Below, piece by piece: positions 45,475-55,702 of a stretch of 55,839 nucleotides of DNA. The notes beneath the pieces are model-generated. The model was not told the origin of the DNA, ran no database searches, and was given only the letters and a program-made list of their open reading frames with translations. The number at the start of each line of letters is the position of its first letter. Position 1 is the first letter of the stretch. This stretch comes from an uncultured Flavobacteriaceae bacterium (GTDB taxonomy: Bacteria; Bacteroidota; Bacteroidia; Flavobacteriales; Flavobacteriaceae). The position numbers were made by a program, and so were the translations under genes. The DNA lies in contig CASIAE010000014.1 in assembly GCA_949372605.1 (NCBI GenBank), forward strand, positions 1 through 55,839. The letters are read 5' to 3'.

Positions 45475-46189
45475 ATCAACTTCCGCACCACTATATTTGA
45501 TTCCCTGTCCTATTGGAGACAACTCTCCTCTTGAGGTACTTCCCATTTTGGTTAGAAAAGTTGTAACTGAAACGAAGCACTTCATTGTTGAAAACGAAAA
45601 AGAAGCAAGAAGGTTTATAAAAAAGCTTTGTCCTGAAAAAGATCAGACCAGTTTGGAGCTTTACTCTTTAAATAAGTACACTACACCTGAAGAAATCGAA
45701 AGCTACCTTGACCATTGTAAAAAAGGAATAACTATGGGCCTGATGTCAGATGCTGGATGCCCGGGAATCGCTGACCCGGGGGCGGTAATCATCTCCAAAG
45801 CTCATCGGCAAGGTATAACGGTCAAACCATTGGTGGGCCCTTCATCTATTGTTTTGGCACAAATGAGTTCAGGGCTGAATGGTCAAAATTTTGCTTTTAA
45901 TGGTTATTTACCCATCGTAAAAAGCGAGCGTAAAAAATTTATAAAAGAACTAGAAAAAAGGTCGCAAAAGCTTAATCAATCACAAATTTTTATTGAGACT
46001 CCTTACCGAAACGATCAGATATTTTCGGATTTAATAGGTTCACTACATTCAGGAACAAAATTGTGCGTTGCTTACAACCTAACCCTTGAGGATGAATTTA
46101 TTAGAACAGCTCCTATATATGAATGGAAAAAAACAAAACTCAATTTTAATAAACTACCTGCTATTTTTATTCTACATAAAGAACTCTAA
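45461..46189 (+). CDS. SAM-dependent methyltransferase, RsmI-like
   Basis: A 242-residue tetrapyrrole-methylase-fold methyltransferase of the RsmI family in its short form. YLIPCPIGDNSPLEVLP opens the SAM fold, and MGLMSDAGCPGIADPGAVIISKAHRQGITVKPLVGPSSIVLAQMSSGLNGQNFAFNGYLP matches the core where RsmI has GTPxxSDPGxxLV and GPSA. RsmI 2'-O-methylates C1402 of 16S rRNA. Whether this shorter relative has the same target is not shown. It is retained while the phosphatase before it has decayed. Confidence 0.85.
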   Translation: MINPESTSAPLYLIPCPIGDNSPLEVLPILVRKVVTETKHFIVENEKEARRFIKKLCPEKDQTSLELYSLNKYTTPEEIESYLDHCKKGITMGLMSDAGCPGIADPGAVIISKAHRQGITVKPLVGPSSIVLAQMSSGLNGQNFAFNGYLPIVKSERKKFIKELEKRSQKLNQSQIFIETPYRNDQIFSDLIGSLHSGTKLCVAYNLTLEDEFIRTAPIYEWKKTKLNFNKLPAIFILHKEL

Positions 46190-47232
46190 CGGTAGACTCC
46201 TTGCTTGTCTAACCAATTAGTATATTTTTTCTTATTTTTATTGTGCTGTCTCCCAATGCTTGCAAACAAATGGTATCCAGGGTTAGATGGATCAGCAACA
46301 AAATAAATATAATTGTGTGTTTCTGGGTTTAACACTGCTTGGATAGAAGAAATATCGGGCATTGTTATTGGGCCTGGTGGTAAACCCTTCTTTTGATACG
46401 TATTGTAAGGTGATTTTACTTTTAAGTCCTTGTATAAAACTCTCTTAATCACAGTGTCAAAATTTTTTGTGTTATGTTTAATCGAATAAATAACCGTTGG
46501 ATCAGCTTGAAGTTTCATTCTTCGTTTTAGTCTATTAACATAAACTCCTGCAACTCTTTGTCTTTCATCATCCTTTACCGTTTCTTTTTGAACAATCGCA
46601 GCCAAATAAATTACTTCTTTAGGTTTAAATCCCAATTTTTTAGCTTTTTCAATTCTCTCAGAAGTCCAAAACTTATTAAAAGAACTCCACATCTTATCTC
46701 TAAAATTCTCTGCAGTTGTATTCCAGAAAAAATCATAACTATTTGGGAGATATATAGACATTGCATTCGCTTCATTTAATCCATTTTCCTTTAGAAAAAT
46801 AGGATCTAAAAACGCATTTAATAAAGTCAAACTGTCTGGGGCAATTTGTTGGGCAATCCTTCCCGCAAGATTTTGAATTCGTTCTTGATTGTTAAACGTT
46901 ACTCGAACGATTAGACTTTTAGATCTAAGCGAATTGACAACATCGTTGTTGCTACTACCCTTCTTGATGGCAAATTTACCTGGCTTTATTCTCGTATTGA
47001 ATCCTTTCTTTACTGCTGCAGCAGTGAAGTCATTCGTTGAAATAAGTAAAGGATATAATTTATTTAATAAATCATCAAAAGAGTCTTCCTCATAAACATG
47101 AACAAAGGCTACCTTTTCCTCGAACTTGGTGTTGTCCCAAAAAAAAATTTTATAAAACTGATAAACAAAATAGGCACCAAAAAACAATCCCAGCAACACC
47201 ATTAAACTCAATATTTTTTTTCGATACTTCAT
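46186..47232 (-). CDS. mltG: endolytic murein transglycosylase
   Basis: MltG cuts newly made peptidoglycan strands and ends glycan elongation. The 348 residues have one transmembrane helix at about 8-28 and a YceG-like extracytoplasmic domain. The catalytic glutamate is in YLAAIVQKETVKDDERQRVAGVYVNRL, followed by MKLQADPTVIYSIKH. LPPGPITMPDISSIQAVLNP and YIYFVADPSNPGYHLFA are family signatures. Its start overlaps the GNAT stop by one base, in an operon with dapF. Confidence 0.94.
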   Translation of the reverse strand: MKYRKKILSLMVLLGLFFGAYFVYQFYKIFFWDNTKFEEKVAFVHVYEEDSFDDLLNKLYPLLISTNDFTAAAVKKGFNTRIKPGKFAIKKGSSNNDVVNSLRSKSLIVRVTFNNQERIQNLAGRIAQQIAPDSLTLLNAFLDPIFLKENGLNEANAMSIYLPNSYDFFWNTTAENFRDKMWSSFNKFWTSERIEKAKKLGFKPKEVIYLAAIVQKETVKDDERQRVAGVYVNRLKRRMKLQADPTVIYSIKHNTKNFDTVIKRVLYKDLKVKSPYNTYQKKGLPPGPITMPDISSIQAVLNPETHNYIYFVADPSNPGYHLFASIGRQHNKNKKKYTNWLDKQGVYR

Positions 47233-47747
47233 TAAATTAACTTTTGATAATTAAATTCATCATGGAATTTACCTTCATAAAAATTCCAGTCTTTTTTTGT
47301 ACCCATCAATACATAATTTTGCTCTTCAAACAATTCGATACTTGGATTGTTTTCAACTGCTATGTCTGCATAAAGTTGGTGGAGTTGTAATTGATTTTTT
47401 GCATAAAACTCAATAGACGCTAAAGCCGCAGCGCCATAACCTTTGGAACGTTCCTCAGTAGTAATGACAATACCCACCCCTGCGCGGTGGTGCAAAGGCT
47501 CAAAATCAAACAGGTCGATAAAGCCAACAGGAATGTTGTTTTTAACAACGATTGTGAATTTCACTTGTTTGGTTTCAAAAATATCCCGCCCTGAATTGGC
47601 AATATAATCAAGTAATAAATTTCTAGAATATGGTGAAGATCTGTTCGAATATTTCCAAAGAGAAATGTCGTTTTCAATAGCAAATAAAAAATCGATATCA
47701 GAAGGCTCAATGGCCCTTATCGAAACAACTCCCTTTTGATCATTCAT
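47232..47747 (-). CDS. GNAT family N-acetyltransferase
   Basis: A 171-residue acetyltransferase. VVKNNIPVGFIDLFDFEPLHHRAGVGIVITTEERSKGYGAAALASIEFYA carries the acetyl-CoA motif A (ERSKGYGAAAL); LYADIAVENNPSIELFEEQNY is motif B. It may be a RimJ-type or small-molecule enzyme; the substrate is unknown. It lies two bases from dapF and overlaps mltG by one base. Linking a GNAT to dapF and mltG suggests a cell wall role, but that is inference. Confidence 0.87.
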   Translation of the reverse strand: MNDQKGVVSIRAIEPSDIDFLFAIENDISLWKYSNRSSPYSRNLLLDYIANSGRDIFETKQVKFTIVVKNNIPVGFIDLFDFEPLHHRAGVGIVITTEERSKGYGAAALASIEFYAKNQLQLHQLYADIAVENNPSIELFEEQNYVLMGTKKDWNFYEGKFHDEFNYQKLI

Positions 47748-47749
47748 CT

Positions 47750-48532
47750 TTAAACACGTATGGTTCCAGAAAATACTTGTACCGCTGGCCCAATTAGTTT
47801 TACATTCTCGTATTGATCTGAATTAGTCAAAAACTCAACCCTCAAAACTCCTCCCAAAGCATGGATGTTTATGCCATTCAACTTCGTTTGACCTGAACTG
47901 TGAACTCCTATGGCAGCAGCAATTGCTCCGGTACCACATGCTAAAGTTTCGTCTTCAACACCACGCTCGTAGGTTCTGATCTTAAAGTCTTCTTCGTTTA
48001 TTTTTTCAATAAAATTAACATTTGAACCCGCTTCAAAGTAAGGGGATCTATAACGAATTTCCGCTCCTTTTGCTTTTACATTCACAGCCAATACATCTGA
48101 TACAAATTCAAGATGATGCGGTGAACCAGTGTCTATAAATAAGGAATCTCCATTGTTAGTGATTGAGGCTACGTCTTTCATTTCAAGACAGACAAGTCCT
48201 TCTTGGTCAATAACAGCTTTATGCAAACCATCGCTTGCTTCAAAAGTTGCTTTTAAACCAACGATGTCATTGGCCCTGCAAAAGGCAACAGCACAGCGGC
48301 TTCCATTGCCACAAAGCGAACCCTCACGTCCATTGGAATTAAAATAAACCATTTTAAAATCTGCATTTTCAGAATCTCTAATTAAAATAAGCCCATCAGC
48401 ACCTATTCCAAAGTTTCGATTACACAACCATTTAATACGGTCATGGTCATCCCTGTGAAATTTTTGAGTTCGGTCATCAAGGATGATAAAATCATTCCCC
48501 GCACCCTGATATTTGTCAAATTGAAAATCCAT
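47750..48532 (-). CDS. dapF: diaminopimelate epimerase
   Basis: DapF turns LL- into meso-diaminopimelate for peptidoglycan and lysine. The 260 residues contain both catalytic cysteines: SLCGNGSRCAVAF (about residue 76) and ETLACGTGAIAAAI (about residue 206). KYQGAGNDFIILDDR is the N-terminal substrate motif. It heads an operon with the GNAT and mltG genes. A -7 box ends four bases before its ATG. Confidence 0.96.
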   Translation of the reverse strand: MDFQFDKYQGAGNDFIILDDRTQKFHRDDHDRIKWLCNRNFGIGADGLILIRDSENADFKMVYFNSNGREGSLCGNGSRCAVAFCRANDIVGLKATFEASDGLHKAVIDQEGLVCLEMKDVASITNNGDSLFIDTGSPHHLEFVSDVLAVNVKAKGAEIRYRSPYFEAGSNVNFIEKINEEDFKIRTYERGVEDETLACGTGAIAAAIGVHSSGQTKLNGINIHALGGVLRVEFLTNSDQYENVKLIGPAVQVFSGTIRV

Positions 48533-48536
48533 ACTT

Positions 48537-48544
48537 CAAATTTA
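48537..48544 (-). promoter_or_regulatory. dapF -7 element directly before the ATG
   Basis: TAAATTTG on the minus strand ends four bases before the dapF ATG, which would give a leaderless mRNA. No TTG at -33. Confidence 0.45.
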
Positions 48545-48643
48545 CATAATTTTTAAACTTTTTTATAGTTGTTAAATAGACGTTAAAACATTAATTTTAA
48601 AAATAGAATCCATAATTTAGAATAATATTTATATTAATATACA

Positions 48644-50026
48644 ATGAAATCAACATTTAAAACCATCTTAGTTTCAGTTTCGAGTGCATTTATTGCAGTA
48701 TTTGTATTTGACAACTACTTTAATCAAGAAACAATAATTAGTCAAAACGCTACCACAAAGCTGATTCCTACTACCTATAGCTATAACAAGAGCGGAATGG
48801 CGGCCGAAATGACCGACTTCACCATTGCAGCTGAAAAAACAGTTAATGGCGTCGTTCACGTAAAAAACACAAGCACACAAAAAGGAAACGGCTCCTGGTG
48901 GTTTAATAATTTATATGGAAAGGACAATGGTCCTAAAAGAGTCGGAACGGGATCTGGTGTCATCATTTCACCCGACGGCTTAATTATTACCAACCACCAT
49001 GTAATAAAAGATGCCAGTGAAATTGAAGTAACGACAAACAAAAATAAAACTTATGTGGCAAAGCTCATTGGATCTGATCCAAATACAGACTTGGCTGTTT
49101 TAAAAATTGAGACGGACGAAAATTTACCTTATATATCTTTTGGGGATTCTGAAGGTTCTAAAATTGGAGAATGGGTGTTGGCTGTTGGAAATCCTTTTAA
49201 TTTAAATTCTACGGTAACAGCTGGAATCATTAGCGCAAAATCTAGAGACTTGAATGATACCGATCAAAAAAATCAGTCTTTTATTCAAACAGATGCGGCG
49301 GTCAACATGGGTAACAGTGGTGGAGCTTTGGTGAACACAAAAGGAGAACTTATCGGAATCAATACCGCGATTTCTTCAATTTCCGGTGGATTTGTTGGCT
49401 ATTCGTTTGCGGTTCCCAGCAACACCGTTAGAAAAGTATTTGAAGACATTATTGAATATGGTAATGTTCAAAAAGGATTGCTTGGTGTTCAAGGAAATGC
49501 TTTAAATGCGGATTTTGCTGAAAAATTTGAGATTAGTGACACCGAAGGTTTTTATATCGGTGATGTTGAAAAGGGGTTAGGGGCTGATTTGGCTGGTTTA
49601 AAACAGGGAGACATCATCAAAAAAGTGGATGGAACAATAATTAACAAGTTTTCTGATCTTACTGGTTACCTCTCCACAAAACGTCCTGGTGACAAAGTAA
49701 AAGTCTTTTATAAGAGTGAAGGCAAGAACAAAGAGGTTCTGGTTACTTTGAAAAAAACTAACCGCACTCGATTTATCGGAATGGAGTTGAAGAATCTTTC
49801 TGAAGAGGAAAAAGCTATTTTTAAAATCGAAAAAGGAGTTGTCATCAGCAAAATGTTAAATTCTAGACTTTATAACTATGGTATTGAGGAAGGTTTTGTT
49901 GTTTTAGAAGTAAATGACATTCTGATTGATGAAGTTGCAACCATTGAATCCATTACGCTTGAATCACTGTCGAGCATCTTATTTCTGAGTTCAAATGGGC
50001 AAAAAGAAAGGATTTTATTCGAATAA
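48644..50026 (+). CDS. DegP/HtrA family periplasmic serine protease
   Basis: A 460-residue envelope protease and chaperone. It has an N-terminal signal/anchor near residues 5-25, the trypsin-like domain with all three catalytic residues (His in ITNHHVIKDA, Asp in NTDLAVLKIE, Ser in VNMGNSGGALVNTKG), and one clear PDZ domain (LQGNALNADFAEK through GLKQGDIIKKVDGTIINKFSDL). A second, degenerate PDZ-like region follows. It degrades or refolds damaged envelope proteins. It stands alone, with a strong terminator after it. No TAnnTTTG box is seen upstream. Confidence 0.93.
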   Translation: MKSTFKTILVSVSSAFIAVFVFDNYFNQETIISQNATTKLIPTTYSYNKSGMAAEMTDFTIAAEKTVNGVVHVKNTSTQKGNGSWWFNNLYGKDNGPKRVGTGSGVIISPDGLIITNHHVIKDASEIEVTTNKNKTYVAKLIGSDPNTDLAVLKIETDENLPYISFGDSEGSKIGEWVLAVGNPFNLNSTVTAGIISAKSRDLNDTDQKNQSFIQTDAAVNMGNSGGALVNTKGELIGINTAISSISGGFVGYSFAVPSNTVRKVFEDIIEYGNVQKGLLGVQGNALNADFAEKFEISDTEGFYIGDVEKGLGADLAGLKQGDIIKKVDGTIINKFSDLTGYLSTKRPGDKVKVFYKSEGKNKEVLVTLKKTNRTRFIGMELKNLSEEEKAIFKIEKGVVISKMLNSRLYNYGIEEGFVVLEVNDILIDEVATIESITLESLSSILFLSSNGQKERILFE

Positions 50027-50050
50027 AATTTAATTCTATTTAAGTTATAG

Positions 50051-50088
50051 AAAAGTTACCAAAAGTTTTGGTAACTTTTTTTTTTGTA
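50051..50088 (+). terminator. rho-independent terminator after DegP gene
   Basis: AAAAGTTACCAAAA pairs with TTTTGGTAACTTTT around a single base, followed by a T-run; 25 bases after the stop at 50026. Confidence 0.9.
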
Positions 50089-50120
50089 AAATATTTGCAA
50101 CGCTTTAAAACAATGCGCAA

Positions 50121-50801
50121 ATGAGGATTGATATCATCACACTATTTCCCGAATTACTTTCCAGTCCTTTTGAAGCTTCTATACTGAAGCGTGCCATTGA
50201 AGCAAATAAAGTAATTGTTAATTTTCATAATCCACGAGATTACAGCACCAACAAACATAAAAAAGTAGATGATTATCCTTTTGGAGGTGGCGCAGGAATG
50301 GTGATGACCATTGAGCCAATTGATTTGTGTTTAGAACATTTAAAAAAAACGAATGATTACGATGAGATCATTTATTTAACTCCTGATGGAGAGCAACTTG
50401 TTCAGAATGTCTCAAATGAACTTTCACTAAAAAAAAATATAATTATCATCTGCGGTCATTACAAAGGAATTGATCAAAGGGTGAGAGATCACTTGATAAC
50501 TCGAGAGATTTCGATTGGAGACTTTGTCTTGTCGGGCGGAGAGCTTGCAGCTGCAGTACTTTGTGACGGCATCATCAGACTCATTCCAGGAGTGATTGGG
50601 GATGAATCCTCTGCCCTAACTGATAGTTACCAAGATGGACTTTTGGCCCCTCCGATCTACACACGACCAGCGAAGTATAAAGGATGGAGCGTTCCAGAAA
50701 TACTCACCTCTGGTGACACACCAAAAGTCGACGCTTGGAGAGAGGAAAAAGCTCTTGAGAAAACGCAAAGACTTCGTCCTGATCTTTTAAATGAAGATTA
50801 A
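50121..50801 (+). CDS. trmD: tRNA (guanine37-N1)-methyltransferase
   Basis: TrmD makes m1G37 in tRNAs and prevents frameshifting. The 226 residues form a SPOUT (trefoil knot) fold: [55 protein letters not shown] and [16 protein letters not shown], with the knot. In most bacteria trmD lies with rpsP, rimM and rplS; here only rplS follows, with its own promoter. Confidence 0.96.
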   Translation: MRIDIITLFPELLSSPFEASILKRAIEANKVIVNFHNPRDYSTNKHKKVDDYPFGGGAGMVMTIEPIDLCLEHLKKTNDYDEIIYLTPDGEQLVQNVSNELSLKKNIIIICGHYKGIDQRVRDHLITREISIGDFVLSGGELAAAVLCDGIIRLIPGVIGDESSALTDSYQDGLLAPPIYTRPAKYKGWSVPEILTSGDTPKVDAWREEKALEKTQRLRPDLLNED

Positions 50802-50824
50802 CAACATAAAAACAGATTACGTGG

Positions 50825-50854
50825 TTGCGTAAATCAAAATAAGTTATAAATTTG
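50825..50854 (+). promoter_or_regulatory. rplS promoter (TTG-N19-TAAATTTG)
   Basis: TTG (50825-50827) and TAAATTTG (50847-50854) are 19 bases apart, a near-ideal Bacteroidota promoter. Its predicted start lies about 60 bases before the rplS ATG, leaving a leader where ribosomal protein control could act. Confidence 0.75.
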
Positions 50855-50919
50855 CACCGCGTTAAAATAACCTCTGGCTCTAATTGTGAATGTTGTTTTA
50901 CTAACACTAATTAACTAAA

Positions 50920-51270
50920 ATGGAAAAATTAATAAATTTCATTCAGGAAGAATTCATCGCTAAGAAAGATTTCCCTGAATTTTCGGCAGGAGACACCATC
51001 ACCGTTTTCTATGAAATCCGAGAAGGTGAAAAAGTAAGAACTCAGTTTTTTAGAGGAGTTGTTATTCAGATTAAAGGTGAAGGACTTTCTAAGTCATTTA
51101 CAATTCGAAAAATGTCTGGTACAATTGGAGTGGAAAGAATCTTCCCACTCAATCTTCCAACAATTCAAAAAGTTGAAGTAAACAAAAGAGGAAAAGTAAG
51201 ACGATCCAGAATTTACTACTTCAAAGAATTACGTGGTAAGAAAGCACGTATTAAAGAAAAAAAATATTAA
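50920..51270 (+). CDS. rplS: 50S ribosomal protein L19
   Basis: A 116-residue ribosomal protein at the 30S-50S interface. It matches L19 throughout: FPEFSAGDTITVFYEIREGEK, TQFFRGVVIQIKGEGLSKSFTIRK, GVERIFPLNLPTIQKVEVNKRGKVRRSRIYYFKELRGKKARIKE. It has its own promoter and a clear terminator after it. Confidence 0.97.
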   Translation: MEKLINFIQEEFIAKKDFPEFSAGDTITVFYEIREGEKVRTQFFRGVVIQIKGEGLSKSFTIRKMSGTIGVERIFPLNLPTIQKVEVNKRGKVRRSRIYYFKELRGKKARIKEKKY

Positions 51271-51276
51271 ATATAT

Positions 51277-51302
51277 TAAAACCGCTTCGTGCGGTTTTTT
51301 TA
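51277..51302 (+). terminator. rho-independent terminator after rplS
   Basis: ACCGC and GCGGT with the loop TTCGT, flanked by A's and T's that extend the stem, then a T-run; eight bases after the rplS stop. Confidence 0.9.
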
Positions 51303-51377
51303 TGTATTTATTTCCATGAAACACCATTTCTATCTTAGAAACAATGGTTTTTATTATAATCAATAAATTATCTACAA

Positions 51378-52604
51378 ATGTCAAAAATAAAAGTAGCAAA
51401 CCCCGTAGTAGAGATCGATGGTGATGAAATGACGAGAATCATTTGGAAATTTATAAAAGAACAACTTATTCTTCCTTACCTAGATTTAGAGCTTTTGTAT
51501 TATGATCTTGGAATGGAATCAAGAGATGCTACAGAAGATCAAATAACAATTGATGCTGCAGAAGCTATTAATAAACATAAAGTTGGGGTTAAGTGTGCTA
51601 CAATTACTCCCGATGAGGATCGAGTTGTTGAATTTGGTTTAAAAAAAATGTACCGTTCTCCCAATGGAACCATCCGCAACATTATCGGTGGAACTGTCTT
51701 TAGAGAGCCAATCATTATGAAAAATGTACCGAGATACGTTCAAGGATGGACCAAACCAATTTGTATTGGTCGTCATGCTTTTGGAGATCAGTATAAGGCA
51801 ACTGATACAGTAATCAAAGGAAAAGGAAAGTTAACCATGACATTTACTCCAGAAGATGGAAGTAAAGAACAGTCTTGGGAGGTTTATAATTTTCAAGAAG
51901 ATGGTGTTGCAATGAGTATGTACAACATTGATTCTTCAATCTTTGGATTTGCAAGATCTTGTATGAACAGAGCTTTAGACAAGGGATGGCCACTTTACCT
52001 TTCCACAAAAAACACAATCATGAAGGCTTATGATGGTCGTTTTAAAGACATTTTTCAAGAAGTATTTGACAATGAATTCAAATCGAAATTTGAAGCTGCA
52101 GGTATTACTTACGAACACAGACTCATCGACGACATGGTTGCTGCAGCAATGAAATGGAGCGGTGGTTTCGTGTGGGCTTGTAAGAACTATGACGGCGATG
52201 TTCAATCAGATACAGTAGCCCAAGGATTTGGTTCATTAGGATTAATGACTTCTACGCTTGTTACTCCTGACGGACAAATCATGGAGGCTGAAGCTGCTCA
52301 TGGAACGGTTACTCGTCATTACAGACAACATCAACAAGGACAGGCAACTTCTACAAATCCAATTGCATCAATTTTCGCATGGACAAGAGGTTTGACACAC
52401 AGAGGTAAACTAGATAGCAACCAAGAACTTATAGATTTTTGCGCTACTTTGGAAACTGTTTGTATCGAAACAATCGAAAGTGGAAAAATGACAAAAGATT
52501 TGGCTTTGTTAATTCATCAGAAGAATCTAAACGAGTCTCACTATTTGACAACACAAGACTTCCTTGGTGCACTCAAAACAAATTTGGATGCTAAACTAGA
52601 TTAA
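51378..52604 (+). CDS. icd: NADP-dependent isocitrate dehydrogenase, eukaryote-like type
   Basis: Icd oxidises isocitrate to 2-oxoglutarate. The 408 residues belong to the dimeric subfamily of mitochondrial and cytosolic eukaryotic enzymes and not the E. coli type: [65 protein letters not shown], the substrate arginines, and [36 protein letters not shown]. The NADP-specific residues follow in the latter segment. This type is widespread in Bacteroidota. It is monocistronic. Confidence 0.95.
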   Translation: MSKIKVANPVVEIDGDEMTRIIWKFIKEQLILPYLDLELLYYDLGMESRDATEDQITIDAAEAINKHKVGVKCATITPDEDRVVEFGLKKMYRSPNGTIRNIIGGTVFREPIIMKNVPRYVQGWTKPICIGRHAFGDQYKATDTVIKGKGKLTMTFTPEDGSKEQSWEVYNFQEDGVAMSMYNIDSSIFGFARSCMNRALDKGWPLYLSTKNTIMKAYDGRFKDIFQEVFDNEFKSKFEAAGITYEHRLIDDMVAAAMKWSGGFVWACKNYDGDVQSDTVAQGFGSLGLMTSTLVTPDGQIMEAEAAHGTVTRHYRQHQQGQATSTNPIASIFAWTRGLTHRGKLDSNQELIDFCATLETVCIETIESGKMTKDLALLIHQKNLNESHYLTTQDFLGALKTNLDAKLD

Positions 52605-52645
52605 AAAAGAGGGAGTTAAATACTTTTTTTTTAAAATAATCAATT

Positions 52646-53455
52646 ATGGGTTTTAAGAAAATTACAGAGCAAGATTCTCATTATAATGCACTTGAGACGC
52701 TATCGGTTGATAAGTTAATCTCTGGAATCCATAAAGAAGATCTTTTTGCAGTTCAGGCGGTTGGAAAAGTTTTAGATAAAGTTGAAAACCTTATTACTGC
52801 CATTGAATCTAACTTCATAGCAAATGGAAGAATTTTTTATATAGGCGCAGGCACCAGTGGAAGACTTGGAGTTTTAGACGCATCGGAATGCCCTCCTACT
52901 TTTGGCACTAGCCCAGAAAAAGTTGTTGGCATACTTGCTGGTGGAATTCCTGCATTATATCAATCTATCGAAAACGCTGAGGATGATGTGAACCAAGGAT
53001 GGATAGATCTAATGAAGCACAAGCCCAACGAGCAAGATTTTGTTATTGGAATTGCTGCCTCTGGAACAACACCCTATGTAATATCAGCACTCAAAGAATG
53101 TCAAAAAAATAATATCAAGACGGGTTGCATTACTTCAAATCCGGGGAGTCCTCTGACAGAATGTTCTGACTACCCGATTGAGGTGGTCGTAGGTCCAGAA
53201 TTTTTAACAGGAAGTTCAAGGATGAAATCAGGAACGGCTCAAAAATTGATTTTAAACATGATCACTACGGCAAGTATGATTAGATTTGGAAGAGTCAAAG
53301 GAAACAAAATGATTGATATACAAATCACCAATGACAAACTAGAAGATCGTGCTGCTCGAATTTTAATGGAAGAATTAAACATTGATCTTAAAACATCCAT
53401 CCAACTTTTAGAGGAACACAAAAGTATAAGAGCTGCAATTAAGAACCACAAATGA
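52646..53455 (+). CDS. murQ: N-acetylmuramic acid 6-phosphate etherase
   Basis: MurQ splits the lactyl ether of MurNAc 6-phosphate, recycling cell wall sugar. The 269 residues have the SIS fold: FYIGAGTSGRLGVLDASECPPTFGT, IAASGTTPYVISALKEC and GSSRMKSGTAQKLILNMITTASMI, the family signature with the active-site glutamates. It overlaps the DUF6095 gene by four bases. Together with mltG it forms a peptidoglycan turnover theme in the window. Confidence 0.95.
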   Translation: MGFKKITEQDSHYNALETLSVDKLISGIHKEDLFAVQAVGKVLDKVENLITAIESNFIANGRIFYIGAGTSGRLGVLDASECPPTFGTSPEKVVGILAGGIPALYQSIENAEDDVNQGWIDLMKHKPNEQDFVIGIAASGTTPYVISALKECQKNNIKTGCITSNPGSPLTECSDYPIEVVVGPEFLTGSSRMKSGTAQKLILNMITTASMIRFGRVKGNKMIDIQITNDKLEDRAARILMEELNIDLKTSIQLLEEHKSIRAAIKNHK

Positions 53456-53676
53456 ATACCGAAGATTTACAGAAAGGACTTAAAAGAATGAGCATATTTA
53501 TTGTGCTTTGCTTTATAGGCCCCGTTGTACTTCATCAAGCGTTTAAAAACGAAGGACACCCCTATTTTTGGCCAGTTTGCATAATTGGAGGGATAATCTG
53601 TATTGCTTCTATTTTCTATGGCTTCTGGGGGATTAAAACATTACTAAACGGACTGCTTGGTAATAGAAAAAATTAA
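53452..53676 (+). CDS. DUF6095 family small membrane protein
   Basis: A 74-residue protein with two transmembrane helices, at about 15-32 (SIFIVLCFIGPVVLHQAF) and 38-60 (YFWPVCIIGGIICIASIFYGFWG), ending IKTLLNGLLGNRKN. It matches the DUF6095 family, which I recall beside murQ in flavobacteria. The ATGA overlap means it is translated with MurQ. Function unknown. Confidence 0.78.
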   Translation: MNTEDLQKGLKRMSIFIVLCFIGPVVLHQAFKNEGHPYFWPVCIIGGIICIASIFYGFWGIKTLLNGLLGNRKN

Positions 53677-53690
53677 AATCAAAAAAGAAA

Positions 53691-53721
53691 TTGTGTCGCT
53701 TACTTCATACGTCTATCTTTG
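53691..53721 (+). promoter_or_regulatory. thrS promoter (TTG-N20-TATCTTTG)
   Basis: TTG (53691-53693) and TATCTTTG (53714-53721) are 20 bases apart, 18 bases before the thrS ATG; a strong Bacteroidota promoter. Confidence 0.7.
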
Positions 53722-53739
53722 CAAAGATTTTTAACAATT

Positions 53740-55686
53740 ATGATTGAAGTAAAATTTCCCGATTCATCAACACGAAGCTATGCTAAAGGAACAACCGTCT
53801 TGGATGTTGCAAAAGACATTAGTGAAGGTTTGGCTAGAAACGTACTTTCTGCAAAGTTCAACAATCAAACGGTTGAAACTGCCTCTCCACTTCAAGAAGA
53901 TGGTGATTTGCAACTCTACACTTGGAATGATACGCCCGGGAAAACTGCTTTTTGGCACTCTTCTGCTCACGTTTTAGCGCAATCAATTTTGGCGTTATAT
54001 CCCGAAGCGAAACTAACGATAGGTCCTGCAATTGAAAACGGATTTTATTATGATGTTGATTTTGGATCTGAATCTTTATCAGAAAAAGACCTTGTCAGTC
54101 TAGAAAAAAAGTTCATTGAATTTTCTCGTCAAAAATTTGAATTTAAAATGAGAGCTGCTTCAAAACAAGAAGCACTTGATTTTTATAAAAAGGAAGGAAA
54201 TCCTTACAAAGTTGAACTTATAGAGAACCTAGAAGATGGAACGATCACTTTCTGTGATCATGCTGACTTCACTGATCTTTGTCGTGGAGGACACATTCCA
54301 AATACTGGTTTCATAAAAGCCATAAAACTACTAAGCGTAGCCGGAGCTTACTGGCGTGGGGATGAGAAGAACAACCAACTGACGCGTATCTATGGTATTT
54401 CATTTCCAAAACAAAAAGAATTAACAGAGTATATCGAATTGCTTGAAGAAGCAAAAAAGAGAGATCATAGGAAATTAGGTAAAGAACTTGAACTTTTTAC
54501 TTTTTCAAAAAAAGTAGGACTGGGATTGCCACTGTGGTTGCCAAAAGGTGCTGCACTTAGAGAAAGATTGGAGGATTTCCTTAAAGTCGCTCAGAAAAAA
54601 GCAGGTTATGAGCAGGTCATAACGCCTCACATAGGGAGCAAGGAACTGTATATGACTTCTGGGCATTATGAGAAATATGGTGAGGATAGCTTTCAACCTA
54701 TCGAAACTCCGTCAGAAGGAGAAACTTTCCTTTTAAAACCAATGAATTGTCCACACCACTGCGAAATTTATAATTCGAGACCTTGGAGTTATAAAGAATT
54801 ACCAAAACGTTTTGCGGAATTTGGAACCGTATATCGTTACGAACAAAGTGGAGAACTTCATGGTTTAACAAGAGTTAGGGGTTTTACTCAAGATGATGCT
54901 CATATATTTTGTACCCCATATCAGTTAGATCAGGAATTTAAAAATGTTATTGATCTGGTACTTTATGTTTTCGGATCATTAGGCTTTGACAACTTCGAAG
55001 CACAGGTTTCGATTCGTGATCCAAAAAAACCTGAAAAATACATTGGAAATACAAAAAACTGGGAATTGGCCGAAGCTGCAATTATTTCTGCAGCTAAAGA
55101 AAAGAAACTGAATTTTGTAATCGAAGAGGGCGAAGCCGCTTTTTATGGCCCAAAACTTGACTTTATGGTCAAGGATGCATTGGGAAGGAAATGGCAATTA
55201 GGAACCATTCAGGTAGATTATAACCTACCAGAAAGGTTTGATCTAAACTACAAGGGAAGTGACAATGAGTTGCACAGACCCGTAATGATTCATCGCGCAC
55301 CTTTTGGAAGTTTAGAGAGATTTGTTGCGATTTTATTAGAGCATACGGGAGGAAATTTTCCTTTATGGCTCTCTCCAAATCAGGTAAGTATTTTGTGTGT
55401 GAGCGAAAAACACGAAAAATACGCGAAAAAAGTTTTAAGTTTCTTGGAAAATCACGAAATTCGCGCGTTCATAGACAACCGGAATGAAACAATTGGCAAA
55501 AAAATTCGGGAAGCAGAAATGAGCAAAGTGCCATTTATGCTTATTATAGGGGAAAAAGAAGCAGAATCGGATAACGTTTCAGTAAGAAAACACCACGAGG
55601 GTGATATGGGGGTTATGGAGACAAAAAGCTTTGTGGAAATCATAAATAAAGAGATATCAAAAAGTATTTCTAACTTTGAATATTAA
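53740..55686 (+). CDS. thrS: threonyl-tRNA synthetase
   Basis: ThrRS charges tRNA-Thr. I chose ATG 53740 (648 residues, [19 protein letters not shown]) over an in-frame TTG at 53719, since the promoter box ends at 53721 and relatives begin here. Domains in order: TGS, the editing SAD domain ([37 protein letters not shown]), the class II core with [21 protein letters not shown] (zinc ligands) and [10 protein letters not shown], motif 3 [15 protein letters not shown], and the anticodon-binding domain. thrS-infC order is standard. Confidence 0.97.
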   Translation: MIEVKFPDSSTRSYAKGTTVLDVAKDISEGLARNVLSAKFNNQTVETASPLQEDGDLQLYTWNDTPGKTAFWHSSAHVLAQSILALYPEAKLTIGPAIENGFYYDVDFGSESLSEKDLVSLEKKFIEFSRQKFEFKMRAASKQEALDFYKKEGNPYKVELIENLEDGTITFCDHADFTDLCRGGHIPNTGFIKAIKLLSVAGAYWRGDEKNNQLTRIYGISFPKQKELTEYIELLEEAKKRDHRKLGKELELFTFSKKVGLGLPLWLPKGAALRERLEDFLKVAQKKAGYEQVITPHIGSKELYMTSGHYEKYGEDSFQPIETPSEGETFLLKPMNCPHHCEIYNSRPWSYKELPKRFAEFGTVYRYEQSGELHGLTRVRGFTQDDAHIFCTPYQLDQEFKNVIDLVLYVFGSLGFDNFEAQVSIRDPKKPEKYIGNTKNWELAEAAIISAAKEKKLNFVIEEGEAAFYGPKLDFMVKDALGRKWQLGTIQVDYNLPERFDLNYKGSDNELHRPVMIHRAPFGSLERFVAILLEHTGGNFPLWLSPNQVSILCVSEKHEKYAKKVLSFLENHEIRAFIDNRNETIGKKIREAEMSKVPFMLIIGEKEAESDNVSVRKHHEGDMGVMETKSFVEIINKEISKSISNFEY

Positions 55687-55702
55687 TTAAAATTGGCAGG
55701 CC